Source: JAGQOZ01 sp041399205
GTDB lineage: Bacteria > Planctomycetota > Planctomycetia > Pirellulales > Pirellulaceae
Direction of reading: 5' to 3'
Length of the DNA stretch: 64,000 bases
Assembly (NCBI GenBank): GCA_041399205.1
Contig: JAWKTK010000009.1
Coordinates: 186,001 to 250,000, forward strand
How positions within the stretch are numbered: position 1 is the stretch's first letter; each line of letters begins with the position of its first letter. The notes below the pieces were generated by a model. The model searched no databases and was not told the DNA's origin. It was given only the letters and a program-made list of their open reading frames with translations. Both the position numbers and the translations under genes were made by a program. Of this stretch, positions 34,237 to 43,378 are shown in pieces.

Positions 34237-36279
34237 ATGTTGCGACATCATTGTCCATCCGTTTTCGTTTGGTGTTGGCTTTTGGCATTATCGGCGAGTC
34301 CAGCCTTGGTGCACGCGGATGATTCTGTGCATGCGGAACAGGCCGTGCGAAGTCGTTTGCGCAGTTCGCTGGAGTTTTTGGCTTCGGACGAATTGAAGGG
34401 CCGAGCGACCGGATCGGCGGAAATGGACGTGGCGGCGGAATACATTGCCAACGAATTTCGTTCGCTGGGATTACGGATCGATTTGATAGACGGCGAACCG
34501 TTTCAGTTGTATGACGTCCAGTCGCAAGCGACCTTGGGCGAACCGAACGAGAATACGTTTCGCTTGACGCAAGAAGGTGCCGAACCGACCGAAGAAGCTC
34601 GCGGCCAAGATTCCAAATCACCCCAACTGAACGAAGATTTTGTACCACTGGCGTTGGGCGGCAACGGTATGGTGGATTTGCCCGTCGTGTTTGTTGGCTA
34701 CGGCATTACCGCTCCTGACTTGAACTACGATGACTACGCAGGCGTAGATGTCAAAGGCAAAGCGGTACTGATGCTGCGCAAGGAACCTCAGCAGTCCGAT
34801 GCGGAAAGTATCTTCAATGGGGCTGCACCGTCCGAGCACGCGTATTTCACAACCAAGATGGAAAACGCCGTCAAGCATGGTGCAGCGGCCGTCATCATGG
34901 TCAACGACCGGCAGGAATCACAGCGCGAACACAATTCGGCCAAACGACGTTGGCAACGACAGCTCGATGCGCTGACCAAGCTTCACGCAGAATTTAACGC
35001 CCAGGAATCGCCTACAGTCGAAGAATTCGAAGCATACCGCCAAGAAATTCTGAAGCGGGCAAAGGAACTGGAATCGCTGGAGCAGCGTTTTCAAAACGCG
35101 GATAAGATCTTGGGTCATATGGGAGCCGGGACCGATTTGATTTCTGCCGAAGTTCCAGCCTTTTTTTGCCGGCGAAGTCTGTTTCGCGAAGCCATTCAAT
35201 CGGTGGCAGATCGTACCTTGGATTCGATTGAAGATGCAATTGACAAAGAGTTGTCACCGCAAAGTTTCGAACTGACCGGTTGGCGAGTTGTGGCGCAAGC
35301 CAAGATCCATCGTCAGCCGTTGCAAGGCAAGAACGTGATTGCTGTGCTGGAAGGGCAGGGCAACCTGGCTGACGAAACGCTCATCTTGGGCGCACACTTT
35401 GACCATGTTGGCATGGGAGGTCAAGGTTCGCTGGCACCGTGGACCACGGCCGTGCATAACGGAGCGGACGACAACGCGTCGGGCGTGACGTCGCTGTTAG
35501 AGGTGGCTCGGCGGTTCGCTGCGCAAGAAAAGCGACCTGCGCGTCGGATTGTGTTCATGGCGTTTTCCGGCGAAGAACTCGGCTTGCTGGGAAGTGCTCA
35601 TTATGTGCGAAGTCCCCGATTTGCCTTGGAAAATACGGTTGCCATGCTGAACTTGGATATGGTTGGGCGGTTGCGAGACAATCCGCTGGAGGTGCATGGT
35701 GTGGGCACGGCGGCGGAATTTGGACCGCTGTTAGAGTCATTTGCCAAACAAGTGGGTATCGAACTGAAGACAGTACCTGGTGGCAATGGTCCCAGCGACC
35801 ACGCTTCGTTCAATGGCCAACAGATTCCAGTACTCCATTTCTTTACGGGATTGCATAGTGACTATCACCGCCCCAGTGACGACGTCGAACGGATTGACGT
35901 GGACGGCTTGGCTAAGATTACGGACTTGTTTTATCGGACAGCAGAGGCGGTGGCGAACGCTGATCAGCGGTTTGACTATGTGGTCAGTGAAGATGCCAAA
36001 CAGCGAACTCGTTCAAATCGCCCTGTTCTGGGAATCGTCCTGGGCGATGCCACTGAACAGGGCGTGGCGGTGGCTTCGGTAGCGGAGGATGGTCCCGCCG
36101 CTGCGGCCGGAATGCTAGCAGGAGACGTCATCACCAAAGTGGATGACACGCCCATTCGCTCGCAAGCGGACTTGCTGGGCTTATTGGATGCTGCTCAAGC
36201 GGATCAGGAGGTGGAAGTCTTTCTGTTACGAGAAGAATCGGAACAATCGCTAAAAGTTAAACTCGGTCCTTCCCGATAA
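34237..36279 (+). CDS. Secreted M28-family zinc aminopeptidase with PA and PDZ domains
   Basis: The 680-residue exported peptidase has a signal peptide (VWCWLLALSASPALVHA). A protease-associated domain (about 130-300) is interrupted by a long charged helical insert. The M28 catalytic domain runs about 360-560, and a C-terminal PDZ domain about 590-680 (GVAVASVAEDGPAAAAGMLA). Zinc ligands and catalytic residues are visible: His in GAHFDHVG (about 386), Asp in HNGADDNASG (about 409), Glu-Glu in SGEELGLLGS (about 444), Asp in LNLDMVGR (about 473) and His in HSDYHRPSDD (about 543). It trims amino-terminal residues from peptides in the periplasm or outside. GAGG stands five bases before ATG 34237. 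Confidence 0.93.
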   Translation: MLRHHCPSVFVWCWLLALSASPALVHADDSVHAEQAVRSRLRSSLEFLASDELKGRATGSAEMDVAAEYIANEFRSLGLRIDLIDGEPFQLYDVQSQATLGEPNENTFRLTQEGAEPTEEARGQDSKSPQLNEDFVPLALGGNGMVDLPVVFVGYGITAPDLNYDDYAGVDVKGKAVLMLRKEPQQSDAESIFNGAAPSEHAYFTTKMENAVKHGAAAVIMVNDRQESQREHNSAKRRWQRQLDALTKLHAEFNAQESPTVEEFEAYRQEILKRAKELESLEQRFQNADKILGHMGAGTDLISAEVPAFFCRRSLFREAIQSVADRTLDSIEDAIDKELSPQSFELTGWRVVAQAKIHRQPLQGKNVIAVLEGQGNLADETLILGAHFDHVGMGGQGSLAPWTTAVHNGADDNASGVTSLLEVARRFAAQEKRPARRIVFMAFSGEELGLLGSAHYVRSPRFALENTVAMLNLDMVGRLRDNPLEVHGVGTAAEFGPLLESFAKQVGIELKTVPGGNGPSDHASFNGQQIPVLHFFTGLHSDYHRPSDDVERIDVDGLAKITDLFYRTAEAVANADQRFDYVVSEDAKQRTRSNRPVLGIVLGDATEQGVAVASVAEDGPAAAAGMLAGDVITKVDDTPIRSQADLLGLLDAAQADQEVEVFLLREESEQSLKVKLGPSR

Positions 36280-36545
36280 CGGACTAGGTATCGAACGCCT
36301 TTGCATGCTGTTCGCAATCTGAATGGCACGGCAGGTCGGGAATTTGGCGAACCTTAAAATTCGAACGAATTTGGCCAGATTTTGCCCTTTACGCAAAATG
36401 ACGATGTCGGCAAAATACGGCCCGCCTGCATTCAATTTTCTTGTCCAATTCTTTCGAACGGAACGGGACAGGACGCGTAAGAAGTAAAGGTTTTGTTTTT
36501 TAATCACGAGGTCAGGAAGACCGGACCCAGCAAGGAGCGCTGATC

Positions 36546-37160
36546 GTGAACGTACGTTCAAAGCAATGCGTAGCGTTGGCTACCACACTTGTCGTTTTCT
36601 GTGCAATCAATGCAAACGCCCAAGCACCTCGATCTACGAGCGGGCCTGTAGCGGTGGTCGACATCAGCTACATCTTCCAAGAACACAATGGCTTCAAGGG
36701 CGCCATGGAGAAAATGAAGGAAGACGTGCAGCAATATGAAAACCTGCTGCGTCAGCAAAGCGACGCGTTGACTAAGGAACGTGACAAGCTGAAAGCGTTT
36801 CGCGCCGGAACTCCCGAATACAAACGACTAGAAGAAGACTTGGCCAGCAAGGCTGCGGATTTACAGGTGAAGATGCAGCTTCGTAAGAAGGAATTCCTGC
36901 AACAGGAAGCAAAAGTTTATTACTTGACCTATATGCAGATTCAGCAGGCGATCGAAGAATTCGCGACTCAAAACGGATTCACCTTGGTCTTGCGTTACAG
37001 CGGCGAAAAAATTGATCCAGAAGACCGCAACTCGGTTTTGGCTGGTGTGAATCGAGCTATCGTGTTCCAGAAAAATCTGGATATTACCGGTCAGATCTTG
37101 GATCGGTTGAATCGAGCCAGCAGCACTGCTCGTCGCCCGGCTGCTCGTCCAACAAAATAG
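36546..37160 (+). CDS. OmpH/Skp-family periplasmic chaperone
   Basis: The 204-residue protein has a signal peptide (ALATTLVVFCAINANA) followed by the OmpH pattern: VAVVDISYIFQEHNGFK at about 36-52, then a long charged coiled-coil arm (about 55-125) and a C-terminal strand that returns to the body. Skp holds outer-membrane proteins unfolded during transit to the BAM complex. The GTG at 36546 is preceded by AAGGAG eight bases away, a strong site. It sits just ahead of lpxC and lpxA, so this is an envelope-assembly cluster; in many diderms skp lies close to lpxD/lpxA. The Arg/Ala/Pro-rich C-terminal tail is an extension not seen in E. coli Skp. Confidence 0.88.
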   Translation: MNVRSKQCVALATTLVVFCAINANAQAPRSTSGPVAVVDISYIFQEHNGFKGAMEKMKEDVQQYENLLRQQSDALTKERDKLKAFRAGTPEYKRLEEDLASKAADLQVKMQLRKKEFLQQEAKVYYLTYMQIQQAIEEFATQNGFTLVLRYSGEKIDPEDRNSVLAGVNRAIVFQKNLDITGQILDRLNRASSTARRPAARPTK

Positions 37161-37334
37161 TGTTGGTCCACAGACGTCGCGATTTATCAACGAGGCGCCA
37201 AACGTGTGAAGATATCGTTTGGCTGAATTACGGTTTTGCGATTGTGTATTCTGTTGGCATGGAACAATCTTGTGTCGTCGTGGCATGTTAGAGCTGTGTT
37301 CAATGCCGCAGGTTAGATTTTCTGGAACGGCATC

Positions 37335-38210
37335 TTGGAAGTGAATCAAAGGCAACAGACCACGATAGGTAAGCCTGTTGACTATCGTGGTTTTGGTTTG
37401 TGGAGCAGTCGGGACGTGGAAATTGAATTCCGTCCGGCGGATCCAGACACAGGTATCGTATTCGTTCGCACCGATTGCGATCACGCTCGCATTCCGGGCC
37501 ATGTGCAATTTCGCATCGAAGCACCTCGCCGCACCACTTTGGCGTGCAACGGTGTCCAAGTGGAGATGGTAGAGCACATCATGGCCGCGTTGGCGGGCCT
37601 GCAGATAGATAACTGCGAAGTCTGGGTGAACGAATCGGAAATGCCCGGCGCGGATGGCTCCAGCCTACCGTTTGTAGAAGTCCTGCAACAAGCCGGAATT
37701 CAGCGGCAAGAGGCACTGCGAAGTGTGATTCGCGTAACCGATGTGACTCGAGTAGGCGACGAAGAAACTTGGATTGAAGCACGTCCGGCCAAGAAAGAAG
37801 AATTCTCCGTTCAATACCGTTTGGATTATGGTTCGGACAGCATTATTGGTCGCGAATCGTTTCGATCGAAAATCACGCCCGAAATTTTCGTTCGTGAATT
37901 GGCGCCGGCGAGAACGTTCATTCTGGAGCATGAAGCGCAATGGCTGCGTAGTCAGGGTTTGGCACAACGCGTGACTCCGCAGGACGTTTTGGTCTTTGGA
38001 TCCGACGGCGTGATTGACAATGAATTGCGTTTTGAAGACGAATGCGTACGTCACAAGACACTAGATCTGATTGGTGACTTGGCGTTAGCGGGTTGCGATT
38101 TCATTGGCCAATTTGTGGCGCAGAAGAGCGGTCACCGCTTGAATGCGCAGCTGGCAGGCGTGTTGTTGGCGGAAAATCCATCGCAAAATAAATGGCAGCG
38201 ATCGGCCTAG
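37335..38210 (+). CDS. lpxC: UDP-3-O-acyl-N-acetylglucosamine deacetylase
   Basis: LpxC removes the acetyl group from UDP-3-O-acyl-GlcNAc, the committed step in lipid A synthesis, in the cytoplasm. The 291 residues carry the zinc ligands His81 (MVEHIMAAL), His240 and Asp244 (ECVRHKTLDLIGD), the catalytic Glu80 and His267 (SGHRLN). GADGSS and FVRELAPARTF are further family blocks. It is not fused to FabZ as in some phyla. The start is uncertain: TTG 37335 with GGAACGG eight bases ahead, or GTG 37341. The lpxA gene follows after 91 bases. Confidence 0.93.
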   Translation: MEVNQRQQTTIGKPVDYRGFGLWSSRDVEIEFRPADPDTGIVFVRTDCDHARIPGHVQFRIEAPRRTTLACNGVQVEMVEHIMAALAGLQIDNCEVWVNESEMPGADGSSLPFVEVLQQAGIQRQEALRSVIRVTDVTRVGDEETWIEARPAKKEEFSVQYRLDYGSDSIIGRESFRSKITPEIFVRELAPARTFILEHEAQWLRSQGLAQRVTPQDVLVFGSDGVIDNELRFEDECVRHKTLDLIGDLALAGCDFIGQFVAQKSGHRLNAQLAGVLLAENPSQNKWQRSA

Positions 38211-38301
38211 TGCAAAAGGAAATTCTTTCCTAATATTCCGCCCATCGGATACCAAAACTAAAGGTCCCATTTCATCTGCTGGTTCGCTGAAGGAGCGTTG
38301 C

Positions 38302-39105
38302 ATGTCAACTGTGGCTGATTCCGCCGTGATTCATCCTCGAGCACAAATTGCGGATAGCGTTGAAATTGGGCCGTATTGCGTGATTGGACCCCACGTCACC
38401 ATCGAAGCCGGAACTCGCCTGGAAAACCACGTGACCATCATGGGGCACACCAAGATTGGTCGCTACAACCACTTCTATCCGTCCGTAGTGATTGGTGGCG
38501 AACCGCAAGACTTAAGTTATCGAGGATCCGACACGCAAGTGGTAATCGGCGATCACAACGTCTTTCGTGAATCGGTGACCGTGAACCGCGCCACCGAAAA
38601 AGAAGATGGCATTACTTCGATCGGCAATCACTGTTACTTCATGGCTTGTTCCCACGTGGCGCACGACTGTCGGTTGGGTGATCGAGTGATCATGGCGAAT
38701 GGCACGTTGCTGGGTGGTCACGTGCATGTGCAGGACTACGCCACTATTTCCGGTGCAGTCGCGATTCATCACTACACCACGATTGGTCGTTATAGCTTTG
38801 TGGGTGGAATGAGCCGAGTGCTACACGATGTCGCGCCGTACATGTTGGTCGAAGGTTCGCCCGCTCGGCCTCGTTGTATCAATCTGGTCGCTTTGAAACG
38901 CAACGACTTTCCGCAAGACGTCGTTCGCGCGTTGAACGAAGCTTACCGCTTGTTGTATCGCAGCAAAGTCGGTTTGGAACACGCAAGAGAAATCCTGCGT
39001 TCGGACGATCGCCTGTTACCGCAAGTGAATGAACTGTTGGAATTTGTGCAACAACAACAAGGTGGCCGCAATGGACGCGGCAGAGAAATGCGGAGGGCGG
39101 CGTGA
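38302..39105 (+). CDS. lpxA: UDP-N-acetylglucosamine O-acyltransferase
   Basis: LpxA transfers a 3-hydroxyacyl chain from acyl carrier protein to UDP-GlcNAc (first step of lipid A) in the cytoplasm. The 267 residues show a left-handed beta-helix made of hexapeptide repeats (for example AQIADSVEIGPYCVIGPHVT) with the catalytic His121 in HVAHDCRLGD. The C-terminal helical cap (about 190-260) is present; the last dozen residues (GGRNGRGREMRRAA) are a charged tail that may be an extension. ATG 38302 has AGGAG six bases upstream. Its stop overlaps the oxidoreductase start by four bases, so the two are coupled. Confidence 0.93.
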   Translation: MSTVADSAVIHPRAQIADSVEIGPYCVIGPHVTIEAGTRLENHVTIMGHTKIGRYNHFYPSVVIGGEPQDLSYRGSDTQVVIGDHNVFRESVTVNRATEKEDGITSIGNHCYFMACSHVAHDCRLGDRVIMANGTLLGGHVHVQDYATISGAVAIHHYTTIGRYSFVGGMSRVLHDVAPYMLVEGSPARPRCINLVALKRNDFPQDVVRALNEAYRLLYRSKVGLEHAREILRSDDRLLPQVNELLEFVQQQQGGRNGRGREMRRAA

Positions 39106-40091
39106 GCCAGCTTCAAGTTGCCGTAATTGGTGCCGGTCATCTCGGTAGTATTCATGCTCGACTTCTGGCGGAACGAACTGACATCCAACTGGTCGGTGTG
39201 GTAGACCCCAGCGAAACTCAGCGAACCAACTTGAGTCAGCAGTTACACGTTCCTGCTGTTGCGCAGCTATATCAGCTTCCGTCCAAAATCGACGCTGCCA
39301 TCATCGCGGCGCCCACGGCTCTGCATCACGAAGTGGCTGTTTCGCTTCTGGAAAACGGCGTGCACCTGTTCATTGAAAAGCCCATAACCAATTCCATTGC
39401 CGACGCGGTACACTTGGTCGTGCTGGCTCGCGAACACGGTCGCACGCTGCAAGTGGGACACGTTGAACAATTCAATCCGGCTTGGGTTGCCGCCAAAGAT
39501 CTCATACGTCAACCAACCTACATGGAAGCTCGCCGCACCAGCGAATTTCCATTTCGTTCGGCCGATGTCAGTGTGGTGCATGATCTGATGATCCATGACA
39601 TTGAACTCGCATTGTCCGCTGTCAACTGCAGCGTGGAAAAGGTGGACGCGTGTGGACAGTCGGTGGTCACCAACGAAATCGATATGGCTTCAGCGAGACT
39701 TTGGTTTGCCAACGGTTGCGTTTGTGATGTGACGGCTTCTCGCGTCAGCAGATTGCCGCAGCGAACATTTGACATTTGGCAACACGAACAGTCGATTCAT
39801 GTTGATCTGGGAAATCGTTCGGCAACGTTCGTACAGCAACTAGGGCATTTTCATCCGGGCGACGCGCAGCGAACTGTTTCGCGCGAATCGCTGCCTGTCG
39901 TCGCGTCCAACGCCATTGCGGACGAACACACCGACTTCTTTGATGCCATTCGAACGCATCGTAGCCCGCAAGTCACCGGCGAACGAGCTCTCCAGGCCCT
40001 GCAAATTGCCGACGAAATTGTCACGCAAATTCGTCGCCAACGTCTAATCGTACGGCCCGCAAGTTGGTCGATCACCAAGACGGCGGCATAG
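39102..40091 (+). CDS. Gfo/Idh/MocA-family NAD(P)-dependent oxidoreductase, coupled to lpxA
   Basis: The 329-residue cytoplasmic enzyme has an N-terminal Rossmann fold (VAVIGAGHLGSIHARLL, then VVDPS) and the family's substrate-binding Lys in HLFIEKPITN near 95. The second half is the alpha/beta substrate domain (HVEQFNPAWVAAKDL, VHDLMIHDIELAL near 150-170). These enzymes oxidise or reduce sugars and sugar nucleotides. A GTG start overlaps the lpxA stop. In some diderms a UDP-GlcNAc 3-dehydrogenase of this family (GnnA), with the aminotransferase GnnB, prepares the amino-sugar for lipid A. Here the position suggests that role, but no aminotransferase is adjacent. Any other sugar is possible. 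Confidence 0.85.
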   Translation: MSQLQVAVIGAGHLGSIHARLLAERTDIQLVGVVDPSETQRTNLSQQLHVPAVAQLYQLPSKIDAAIIAAPTALHHEVAVSLLENGVHLFIEKPITNSIADAVHLVVLAREHGRTLQVGHVEQFNPAWVAAKDLIRQPTYMEARRTSEFPFRSADVSVVHDLMIHDIELALSAVNCSVEKVDACGQSVVTNEIDMASARLWFANGCVCDVTASRVSRLPQRTFDIWQHEQSIHVDLGNRSATFVQQLGHFHPGDAQRTVSRESLPVVASNAIADEHTDFFDAIRTHRSPQVTGERALQALQIADEIVTQIRRQRLIVRPASWSITKTAA

Positions 40092-40224
40092 CGTTACTGG
40101 CCGAATCTGGCTGGAACAAACCCTCGATCACCACCAAGATAGGGGCTCGGCCTTTGCTTGATTTGCGCCCAGCGATTAGATTGCTGCTTGGCAAGACGTA
40201 AACAAGATCGAAAGTATTTGAACG

Positions 40225-41315
40225 ATGGAAGCTGGAATCGTTGGTCTCCCCAATGTAGGCAAAAGCACGCTCTTCAATGCGTTAACGTGCAGTCAGGGCG
40301 CTCAGAGTGCAAACTATCCGTTTTGCACCATTGAACCAAATGAAGGCATTGTCAATGTTCCTGACGAACGCTTGCATACCATCACCAACTACATCAAACC
40401 GCAAAAAGTGGTTCCTGCCATTCTGAAGTTGGTGGACATCGCTGGGATTGTCAAAGCGCCAGCGAAGGTGAAGGCTTGGGCAATAAATTTCTGAGCCATA
40501 TTCGGCAAGTGGATGCCATTTTGCAAGTCGTTCGCTGTTTTGAAGATCCAGACGTAACACACGTTGCGGGCAAAGTCGATCCGCTGGCAGACATTGAAAC
40601 CATTGAAACGGAACTGATGTTGGCCGACTTGCAGACGCTGGAAAACGCCTTACCCAAAGCGCAGCGAACCGCCAAAAGCGGAGACAAGGAGGCCAAACTA
40701 CGAGTAGAAGTGATTGAAAAATGTCTCGCTCATCTGCACACCGACGAACCTTTGCGAAAGTTAGATCTCAAACCGCCGGAAGCCAAAGCGGTTGGCAGCT
40801 TTGGCATGATGACGGCCAAGCCAATTTTGTACATCGCGAATGTAGACGAAGATGACGTTGCCGGTCAGAGTCCGATGGTCCAGCAGATTCGCGAATTTGC
40901 ACAAAAAGTCGGAGCCGGTGTGGTTCCGGTGTGTGCCAAATTCGAAGCCGATTTGGCCGAACTGGACGAAGCAGACCGCCACGAAATGTTGGAATCGGCT
41001 GGATTGGCCGAACCCGCACTCCATTCGTTGGCCAAAGAAGCTTATCGAGTCTTAGGGCTGCAAAGTTATTTCACCGCAGGCGAAAAAGAAGTTCGCGCGT
41101 GGACCGTTCCCATCGGCGCCACCGCCCCGGAAGCTGCCGGTGTGATCCACACCGACTTTGAACGAGGCTTTATTCGAGCGGAAGTTTATTCGCTGGAAGA
41201 CTTGGAAACGTACAAAAGCGAAAAAGAAATTCGCAACGCCGGCAAACTGCGAGTAGAAGGAAAAAGCTACATCATGCAAGACGGTGATATCTGTCACTTC
41301 TTGTTTAATGTCTAG
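40225..41315 (+). pseudogene. ychF: ychF GTPase/ATPase, interrupted by one frameshift
   Basis: YchF is a near-universal P-loop ATPase (Obg family) linked to ribosomes and stress. The first frame (40225-40494) gives GIVGLPNVGKSTLFNAL and ends LKLVDIAGIVKAPAKVK; the second frame (40476-41315) carries GNKFLSHIRQVDAIL and the conserved TGS-domain end. In intact YchF these join as VDIAG-x-V-x-G-x-x-x-G-E-G-LGNKFLSHI. The bases at 40450-40460 read GTCAAAGCGCC where GTCAAAGGCGCC would restore the frame, a single missing G. The rest is full length (about 363 residues). Either the strain lost this gene or, more likely for an essential-looking gene, the sequence has an indel. It is isolated from lpxA-related genes by 133 bases. 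Confidence 0.85.
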
Positions 41316-41392
41316 CCAGGACTCGGCCAGTTTGCCTATTGCTATTCCGCAGCGAGAAATTCAATATTTGCCATTTTTCGGGGCATGTGATA

Positions 41393-41458
41393 GCTCGAGG
41401 CATACGTTTTGAAGTTGCGGCTTTTTCATTGCTCGACGCGTTAGTTTTGAGGTTACGC
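41393..41458 (+). repeat. Degenerate tandem copies of the YchF-downstream palindrome
   Basis: Two diverged units of about 38 bases (starting 41393 and 41431, each containing GCTCGA and ending CTTTTTCAT) lead into the perfect palindrome at 41459-41536, which begins at the same word with GCCCG in place of GCTCG. They look like decayed relatives of it. Confidence 0.6.
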
Positions 41459-41536
41459 TTTTTCATAGCCCGAAACGTAAGTGAGGGAAAAACGGTGACT
41501 CCGCAGTCCCTCACTTACGTTTCGGGCTATGAAAAA
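41459..41536. repeat. Perfect 30-base inverted repeat
   Basis: Arms 41459-41488 and 41507-41536 are exact reverse complements with an 18-base spacer. The core is AGCCCGAAACGTAAGTGAGGG, flanked by short A/T runs. It lies between the convergent ychF and SMP-30 genes. The tail on each strand is A-rich rather than T-rich, so it is not a normal intrinsic terminator. A mobile palindromic (REP-like) element is the better reading. Confidence 0.9.
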
Positions 41537-41581
41537 ACAGGTGCGGCAGCACCCTACGAATGATCGTCAATCCGCTGGCTG

Positions 41582-42508
41582 CTATTCCGTAGCGAATCGG
41601 TGTCCCGAGGCTTCCATAGGAGCGATGTAGACGGACGTGCGAGCGGTGACGAATAGTGTTTTTCTATCGGTCCCCACAAACGTAACATTCGCCGGTTGTT
41701 CGGGAAATTCGATCACGCCCAAGATTTCTCCGGCGGGCGAAATCACTTGTACGCCCAATTGTGCGGTGACATACAGATTTCCCTTTTCGTCCACCGTCAG
41801 CCCATCTCCGCCAGAACCGGTTACACCCTCCGGTTGCTTGAGCGACACCAGGACTTTGCCTTCGTCAATTTTGCCTGGCGATTGGACGGTATAGGCCATC
41901 ACTTCCGATTGACCGCTGGGGACCACGTACAACGTTTTTTCGTCCGGTGAAAGGATGACGCCGTTGGGCGCCTTAAGATTGTCAATCAGCCGAGTCACCT
42001 TGCCGTCTGACGCCAAGTAGTAAACGGCCGTGACACTTTGCGGCAACGGTTCAGGAGCTCGAAAATGCGGGTCCGTAAAGTAGATGCCGCCTTGGCTATC
42101 AATGACCAGATCATTGCAAGCGTTGAAGCGATGTCCGTTGTAGCCTGGTGCCAAGGTGGATTGCGTTTTGGTGCGAATGGAAACTCGAGAAATCTGGCCG
42201 TCCATTTCGCATTTAACTAAGTTTCCTTGCGAATCGACCATTAAGCCATTGGCGTGCCCGGAGTTTTCTTGAAAGATGGTCAGTTCACCGTTAGGCGCGA
42301 TTTGATGGATCCGAGCGTTCGGGATGTCGGTGAAAAAAATATTGCCATCGGCATCTTCGGCCGGTCCTTCCGTGAACCCAAACCCGGTATGCAGTTTCTG
42401 AATTTCACCCACGGGCCCAATGCCGGGAATCTGCGCCAGCAGAGTTTGGCAAGTCGCCATGACAACGGCAAAAACGCAACATCGAACACTAAGAATATTC
42501 ATAACCAT
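41582..42508 (-). CDS. Secreted SMP-30/gluconolactonase-family protein
   Basis: The 308-residue protein has a signal peptide (VFAVVMATCQTLLA) and a six-bladed propeller of the SMP-30/gluconolactonase/LRE type. Visible calcium- and active-site features are FTEGPAEDADGNIFFTD near 45 (the Glu ligand), NACNDLVIDSQGGIYFTDPHF near 130 (Asn and Asp ligands) and SGGDGLTVDEKGNLYVT near 225 (Asp ligand). Members hydrolyse lactones of sugar acids; here the exported location suggests a role in carbohydrate breakdown outside the cytoplasm. ATG 42508 has AAGGAACG immediately before it. It is convergent with ychF. Confidence 0.9.
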   Translation of the reverse strand: MVMNILSVRCCVFAVVMATCQTLLAQIPGIGPVGEIQKLHTGFGFTEGPAEDADGNIFFTDIPNARIHQIAPNGELTIFQENSGHANGLMVDSQGNLVKCEMDGQISRVSIRTKTQSTLAPGYNGHRFNACNDLVIDSQGGIYFTDPHFRAPEPLPQSVTAVYYLASDGKVTRLIDNLKAPNGVILSPDEKTLYVVPSGQSEVMAYTVQSPGKIDEGKVLVSLKQPEGVTGSGGDGLTVDEKGNLYVTAQLGVQVISPAGEILGVIEFPEQPANVTFVGTDRKTLFVTARTSVYIAPMEASGHRFATE

Positions 42509-42658
42509 CGTTCCTTGTTATTGCTTCGATCAGACAACCTCGATTCTACGAACTTGCGGAATCCTTTGGCAGGTGTGATCCGTTTACGCCAGCGGGAATT
42601 GCGGGTGCCAATTGACTAGAATTTTTTGGTCGATCGAAAAAACGCGGCTTTTTTTACG

Positions 42659-43378
42659 TCAAGGTTGTTGATTGGGCAACGGCATTGGTGTTGCGGCGTG
42701 TTTACGGAGCTGCGCCAACAACTGTTCGATTTCCATATGGCCCCGTTCCGTTTGGACAATCGTCAAAAGATGTTTGTCACCCAGAGAAAACTCAGAAATG
42801 CCTGGATTACCTGTTCCGTCCGGCCAGATATCAGGGACAGTCGCCTCTACTAAAACTTGAATCAGACCGTCAAAGTCGGCTTGCGGTACATCGCGATCCT
42901 TTGAAGTGAGCGAGACTACCAAGTCCGAAACATCGTAAACAACCGTTCGCCGAAAGCGATCTGCCCGTTCAACGGTTGTGATGATGATCGAATCAAACCG
43001 CACAGCATACGTCAGCTCAAACGGTTCGAGTATCAAAGTCAAGGCAGAACGCAATGGAATTGCAGTTCCACTGTATTCGATCGAAATGGGCTCATCCAAT
43101 TGATTCAAAACGGCTGGATCTACCAGCGTATTGATCGAAAACTTCGTCTGAATGGCTCGAGCCAATTCCGGCAACGACAGATCCTGAAAATTGAGCGGCA
43201 CGCATTTTGTCAATGCTAATAGAACGTCATTTTCGCTCGATTGCGAATCAACTGTGTTCAGATCCTGCAAGCCAATCGCCGGTCGGTCACGTTCGTTCGA
43301 AGGAATCGTAGGTTGTGCCAAGCACGGAAAACACGTGATCAAGACACACAGAACTGGGAACATTCGAAAGCAGAACAT
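42659..43378 (-). CDS. Secreted protein with STN-like/secretin N-domain fold
   Basis: The 239-residue product has a signal peptide (MFPVLCVLITCFPCLA). A middle region contains LSLPELARAIQTKFSINTLV and then GTAIPLRSALTLILEPFELTYAV, the pattern of the secretin and TonB short N-terminal (STN) domain that planctomycetes carry in many stand-alone secreted proteins. After VYDVSDLVV it has a further DFDGLIQVLVEATVPDIWP segment and a strand pair (HLLTIVQTERGHMEIEQLL). There is no pore-forming C-domain, so it is not a secretin. Its role is unknown. Within the open frame, ATG 43378 best fits the signal start. Confidence 0.72.
   Translation of the reverse strand: MFCFRMFPVLCVLITCFPCLAQPTIPSNERDRPAIGLQDLNTVDSQSSENDVLLALTKCVPLNFQDLSLPELARAIQTKFSINTLVDPAVLNQLDEPISIEYSGTAIPLRSALTLILEPFELTYAVRFDSIIITTVERADRFRRTVVYDVSDLVVSLTSKDRDVPQADFDGLIQVLVEATVPDIWPDGTGNPGISEFSLGDKHLLTIVQTERGHMEIEQLLAQLRKHAATPMPLPNQQP

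Noticed and set aside
41459..41536. 30-base palindrome as an intrinsic terminator
   Set aside because: The stem is followed by A-rich, not T-rich, sequence on both strands.
42659..43378. STN-like protein as a secretin
   Set aside because: It has only the N-domain pattern and no secretin C-domain; 239 residues is too short.
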